DNA of 64,000 bases, taken from positions 186,001 through 250,000 of the forward strand of contig JAPXFQ010001343.1 in the NCBI GenBank assembly GCA_028564705.1, in the 5' to 3' direction. Every line of letters begins with the position of its first letter. Positions within the stretch are counted from its first letter, which is position 1. The position numbers and the translations under genes are program-made. Positions 60,241 to 64,000 of this stretch are shown here, piece after piece. The DNA is from Apricaphanius iberus. Its lineage: Eukaryota > Chordata > Actinopteri > Cyprinodontiformes > Aphaniidae. The notes under the pieces are model-generated. The model was not told the DNA's origin, searched no databases, and saw only the letters and a list, made by a program, of their open reading frames with translations.

Positions 60241-61934
60241 GATGAATAATGATGTAACCACAGTTCTCTGCAGAGTATGCACACCAAAGCATGTAAAACC
60301 TTTTATATTTTCTCAGTAAAAAATGAAAACCATATATCATTTCGTCTTTACGCTTCTGCACAACTTTATATTTGGCTATGAAATAAAAAATCTCTGAGAA
60401 GTATTTTCAAATTTATTGTTACAAGAAATTAGAAGGCTTAATGATGAAGAATACATCTGCAAGACACTGTAAAGCCAAAGCTGAAACTAGGTTTAAGAAA
60501 TGCTGCGAGGGTCAGAAACAGATAACCTGGTTCACGTTTGATAAGGGATTCCTTCTTTTAGGCGTAAATACATAGAATGTGGCTGTATGTTGTTAAATAT
60601 CTTGTTCCAATTGTGTTGTGAATTTTAAGGTGTGTGAATAAAGGTTTAAACATGTATTTAAAATGATAAAAGATTAAAAAGAGTTCAAATGACTTACAGT
60701 TTTAAACTAATCAGACATTAGTGTCCATGTTTTATGTCTGTATTCATTGTTCATAGTAAAATGTATGCATTTAAACTGTACATCGATGTTTATCATGGAG
60801 TTTGCGTAATTCGAGTTTCACTTTCACTTAATCTGTGATCACTTGACCAAACTGTGAAATTAAACCTCGAGTGTTTTATTCAGTGAAACAAAAAGCTACA
60901 GAACTTCATCAGGTGTAACTTCTCCCTTTTGTACCAACACAGTGTTTATCCAGGGTTTTTTAGATGTGTGCAGAGCCACCTGCGGTCTCCATCAGCTGAT
61001 CCCATGACCCTTCCTGCTGATCAGTGCTCCCCCATCTGACCACTTCTATTCCTGTACACCACCCCTGCAGATTCTGACCCCTTGCCTCCCGTCTTTCTTT
61101 TCCGCTTCCCTCTCTGGGACCTGGCTGGCACAGCAGCAGACACAGCAAAGTCTGATGCATTTAAAAACACATACCATGTTGGAGCGCATACACTGTGCAG
61201 CCTTTAATGTTTATGTAGCAGAATGGTCCCATGTGCAGCTGATATACCTTTCCGTACCATTCCATATGAAACACAGTCATCCTGTCTTACAGATATTAAC
61301 AAATGACCAGCTCTATGTGGCAGATCAAGGACTTTTCTGAGTTATTTCTGGAGCTCCCAGTGCAAAACGGCTGAGTGACCCAAAATTATAATGAGAACGA
61401 AATATAAAAAGAACCAGTCTGACCCATATCCAGTTTAAATCTGGGGTGAGTGCATCAGAAATATATAGTTAATCTCAGTGTCTTCCTGGCCTGGACTAAA
61501 ACAGCCATGCTTTTAAAAGTTACAATTCACACAAACACAAACAAATGGAACCTTTACGGGGTCTTCAGAGACTGCTGCTCTTTATTTTCAGATCTTTCAG
61601 GTACAGAACCTAGCACAAGAAGAGAGGAGACAAAGTAAAAAATTATTCAGTAGAATAGTTCAAGTTTAAAATCTATTCCAAAGGGACTGCATTGTTTAAG
61701 GACAAAAAGAGCTAAAGTGTCAATCTTCAACTTCAGGCCCAAAATATTGATGATAATGTGACAAAGGAAGGAAAGCAGGCATTTACAATTCGGAATCCTC
61801 TCAGATTCATATGTGTGGAAACATTGTAATGTGTTTAGTAACATGCAATGACGTTCTTCATTACCTGGACAGAATACATCCTGAAATACACACAAATTTC
61901 TCTGTCACTGTTAAAAGGAACCACACAAACATTA
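60241..61934. other. Intergenic, nothing recognised
   Basis: No gene or named repeat. A GC-richer patch near 60960-61150 has an ORF without any domain. Confidence 0.4.
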
Positions 61935-62480
61935 GTCGAATGTTTTTTGTTTATTAGGATCCCCATTAGTCACACAGAGTGGATGCTAGTCTTCCTGGGG
62001 TCCCTCAGTAAAAAAACTAACAATTAGCAAAACATACATTACATCTACAACATTTAAATGTCACAATTAATAATAATAATAATAATAAAAAAATTGAATA
62101 AAGACACATATAGCTTGGCTCTAAGTTGACTCCACACTAATTCAGCTAAAAGGCCGCTTGAGTGGCCTGACCCAATTGTCCTTTTATTGTCCTCTTGAAA
62201 GCGATCTTATTTCTAGAGTCTTTGATTTGAACTGACAGGGAGTTCCATAAAGTTTTCTAATATACAGTTCTTCTCATGAAGTTAGTCCTATGCCTGCGGA
62301 TTAAGTCCCCTGATGTGACATGACGAGTCCCGTAGTTGTGGCAGGATCCACTGAATACAATTTCTATATGTAAAAACTTGGGCTCGTTCCCAATTAACAC
62401 TTTGTGCATGAACATAGATTACATCTACAACTTTCAAAATCATTTTTGATTGCAGCTTCTTAACTGTCACTGGAGAAGGC
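61935..62480. repeat. Teleost LINE-derived repeat
   Basis: Starts tttattaggatccccattag, then gatgctagtcttcctggggt, an (AAT)n tract near 62065-62087, ccttttattgtcctcttgaa and gacagggagttccataaa. This series is very common in fish genomes as the 3' part of a LINE family. No ORF is intact. Confidence 0.5.
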
Positions 62481-62588
62481 TGTGAGAAAAGCAAAGAAAA
62501 TGTTTGCTGTGGTGAATGTATTGCATGTGGAAATGTTCGGTTTGATCGTGTGTTGGGCAATAGCTTAACCCTGCCTCTTCCATTGCAG

Positions 62589-62681
62589 TGTGTTCAGGCC
62601 AAAAGACTACCTGGGTGCCTGAGCTCAATTTAGATCCAATCATTGAAAGGGGGGAAGCAATCTCTGAATATCTTTGTCAAG
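62589..62681 (+). other. Candidate internal exon of an unidentified gene
   Basis: 93 bases between a strong acceptor (gcctcttccattgcag) and a donor (caag|gtgaga). Only one of the three frames is open; it reads CSGQKTTWVPELNLDPIIER and then GEAISEYLCQ. The exon length is a multiple of three. I do not recognise the protein. It could be an exon of the next gene to the right of the pentraxin or a chance match. Confidence 0.35.
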
Positions 62682-63729
62682 GTGAGATAATCAATATCAC
62701 TTTTTTGTATAATGTATTAAATCATGTTGCAGTATGTAAACATTTAAGGTAAATATGTTGTTAAATGTGATCTTTTTCAAATGTGGAACTGTGGTAACTG
62801 AGGGAAGTGGAAGAATATGAAAGGCTGCTGGTTCCCATCATTTGGAGCTGCAGCTGAGACCGCACGTGTCCCAGCAATAAAATATCTCACTGAGTAATTT
62901 TAAGTCTGATAAATAAAAACAGTTGGTCTGCATCTCATTTCTGCCTCAAGACCCCTGTTTGATTCAGCCGCCACGGGCCATCCTAACATAACACAACAGA
63001 AGCAATTTGCTCTGGAATGCCACCCAGGATCTTTTTTGCAGTATATTACAGAGGCAATATGCGTCGGGAAATAAACTATGGGAGAGTAGCGCTGAGCTGC
63101 AGCGTAGCAGAGAGAAAATACAATCAGAGCACGTGCTAAAGAGAGATAAAAGGAGAGAGGAAAGGAAAGGGAATATCGAGAGCTGTTATCACATTAGAGT
63201 ACAGTTGTGGAAAACCTAATAGAGCTGTAATGGGAAGAAAGCCAGCATAACAAGAAACTGACCCAGGGTCTGTATTAGACAGAAAAAAACTGAATGAAAA
63301 TGTGTAAGAGCAGCCGGAGGGCCTTTCATTTTAACATAAAAAGACATTTCCTTCATATACGGACATTTTAGGTTACGTATTTTGATTACAGTTTTTATTA
63401 GTTATACTGAGGGCTATATGTTTTTCAGCTAAATGATGTCTGCAGGTAAAGATTAATCAAACACTGGAAGAACACAGAATGAAGTAGATGGAAATGTTTT
63501 ATAAACAAGTAGCTTCACAGAAGTTCTAACAAATTAACCATTTTATTAAACATTTAATTATTGACATTTTCAGTTGGCATCACAAAAACCTACTAGCAAA
63601 GACTTTGGCCTCATTTCTGGTCAGTAATTTTCAAGCAAAATGAAGACACCTGTCATGAGGTTATAGCCTGACGTAGCCATACTCAATTCTAATCAGAATA
63701 TGAGTCTGATATTGCTCCATTGGGCTGTG
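62682..63729. other. Intergenic or intronic, nothing recognised
   Basis: Purine-rich near 63100-63240, otherwise AT-rich. No further exon-like segment that I can support. Confidence 0.35.
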
Positions 63730-64000
63730 ATTATGGGGCGTGTTTTAACCGAACCAGAAAAAAAAAATGTCTCTGCACTCAAATTCCTCTTTTAAAATTA
63801 ATGCGCTGTCGATATCTTCTAGAACAGAGTCGATGGCAGAATCTAAACATCTCAGTTGTCCAGCGGCAGCCATCGTTGTTGTAAACAAATTCAACCCAGG
63901 TGCTCTTTGGTGACGGTTGATTACCTTACTGTTTTTCACCTGTCAATCATCGTAAGCCCGATTTGATTGGTCCTTGTTCGGGCATAATTGCTCTTCAATG
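63730..64000. mobile_element. MITE running off the right edge
   Basis: Begins ggggcgtgttttaaccgaac, then atgtctctgcactcaaattc, attaatgcgctgtcgat, gcagccatcgttgttgtaaac and cacctgtcaatcatcgt, blocks I recognise from an abundant teleost MITE family. The right end is outside the window. Confidence 0.5.

Overview
This is vertebrate nuclear DNA, almost certainly from a ray-finned (teleost) fish. Two spliced exons at the left edge encode the C-terminal end of a neuronal pentraxin of the NPTX1 type. The rest is AT-rich, poor in long ORFs and crowded with families typical of teleost genomes: Ty3/Gypsy, Rex1/L2-like and RTE-like LINEs, Tc1-like and hAT elements, and MITEs. I saw no bacterial operon, CRISPR array, rRNA gene or functional tRNA gene. 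Family names other than Gypsy, Tc1 and NPTX1 rest on remembered sequence features, not a database search.

Layout. 1-3275: last two coding exons and 3' UTR of the NPTX1-like gene on the + strand (exons at 336-515 and 1886-2107, poly(A) signal at 3252). 3576-4149: a foldback element carrying tRNA-like modules. 4.2-22.7 kb: gene-poor DNA with relics of Tc1-like repeats, LINEs, a hAT transposase, an SGNH-hydrolase fragment and MITEs. 22779-31792: a nearly full-length Ty3/Gypsy retrotransposon (two LTRs of about 1.25 kb, gag, pol) that landed inside the target-site duplication of an older LINE insertion (31811-32086). 32.1-40.5 kb: LINE and MITE debris and microsatellites. 40560-42601: a five-segment palindrome (+ - + - +). 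43.5-46.3 kb: a dispersed repeat split by a 1.28-kb hAT-type element, with a second diverged hAT copy beside it. 46.8-47.9 kb: a dead Tc1-like transposase. 50-64 kb: more LINE and MITE relics and one candidate exon of an unidentified gene at 62589-62681.

The only clear host gene is the pentraxin. The only near-coding mobile element is the Gypsy copy. Its Gag resembles the PNMA family and its pol lies in the -1 frame behind a textbook TTTAAAC slippery site with a stem-loop. Three in-frame stops and one gag frameshift make this copy defective. The most unusual structures are the five-fold palindrome (real foldback amplification or assembly artefact), the foldback with tRNA-like modules, the gag/pol frameshift signal, and the nested insertion whose order can be read from split target duplications.
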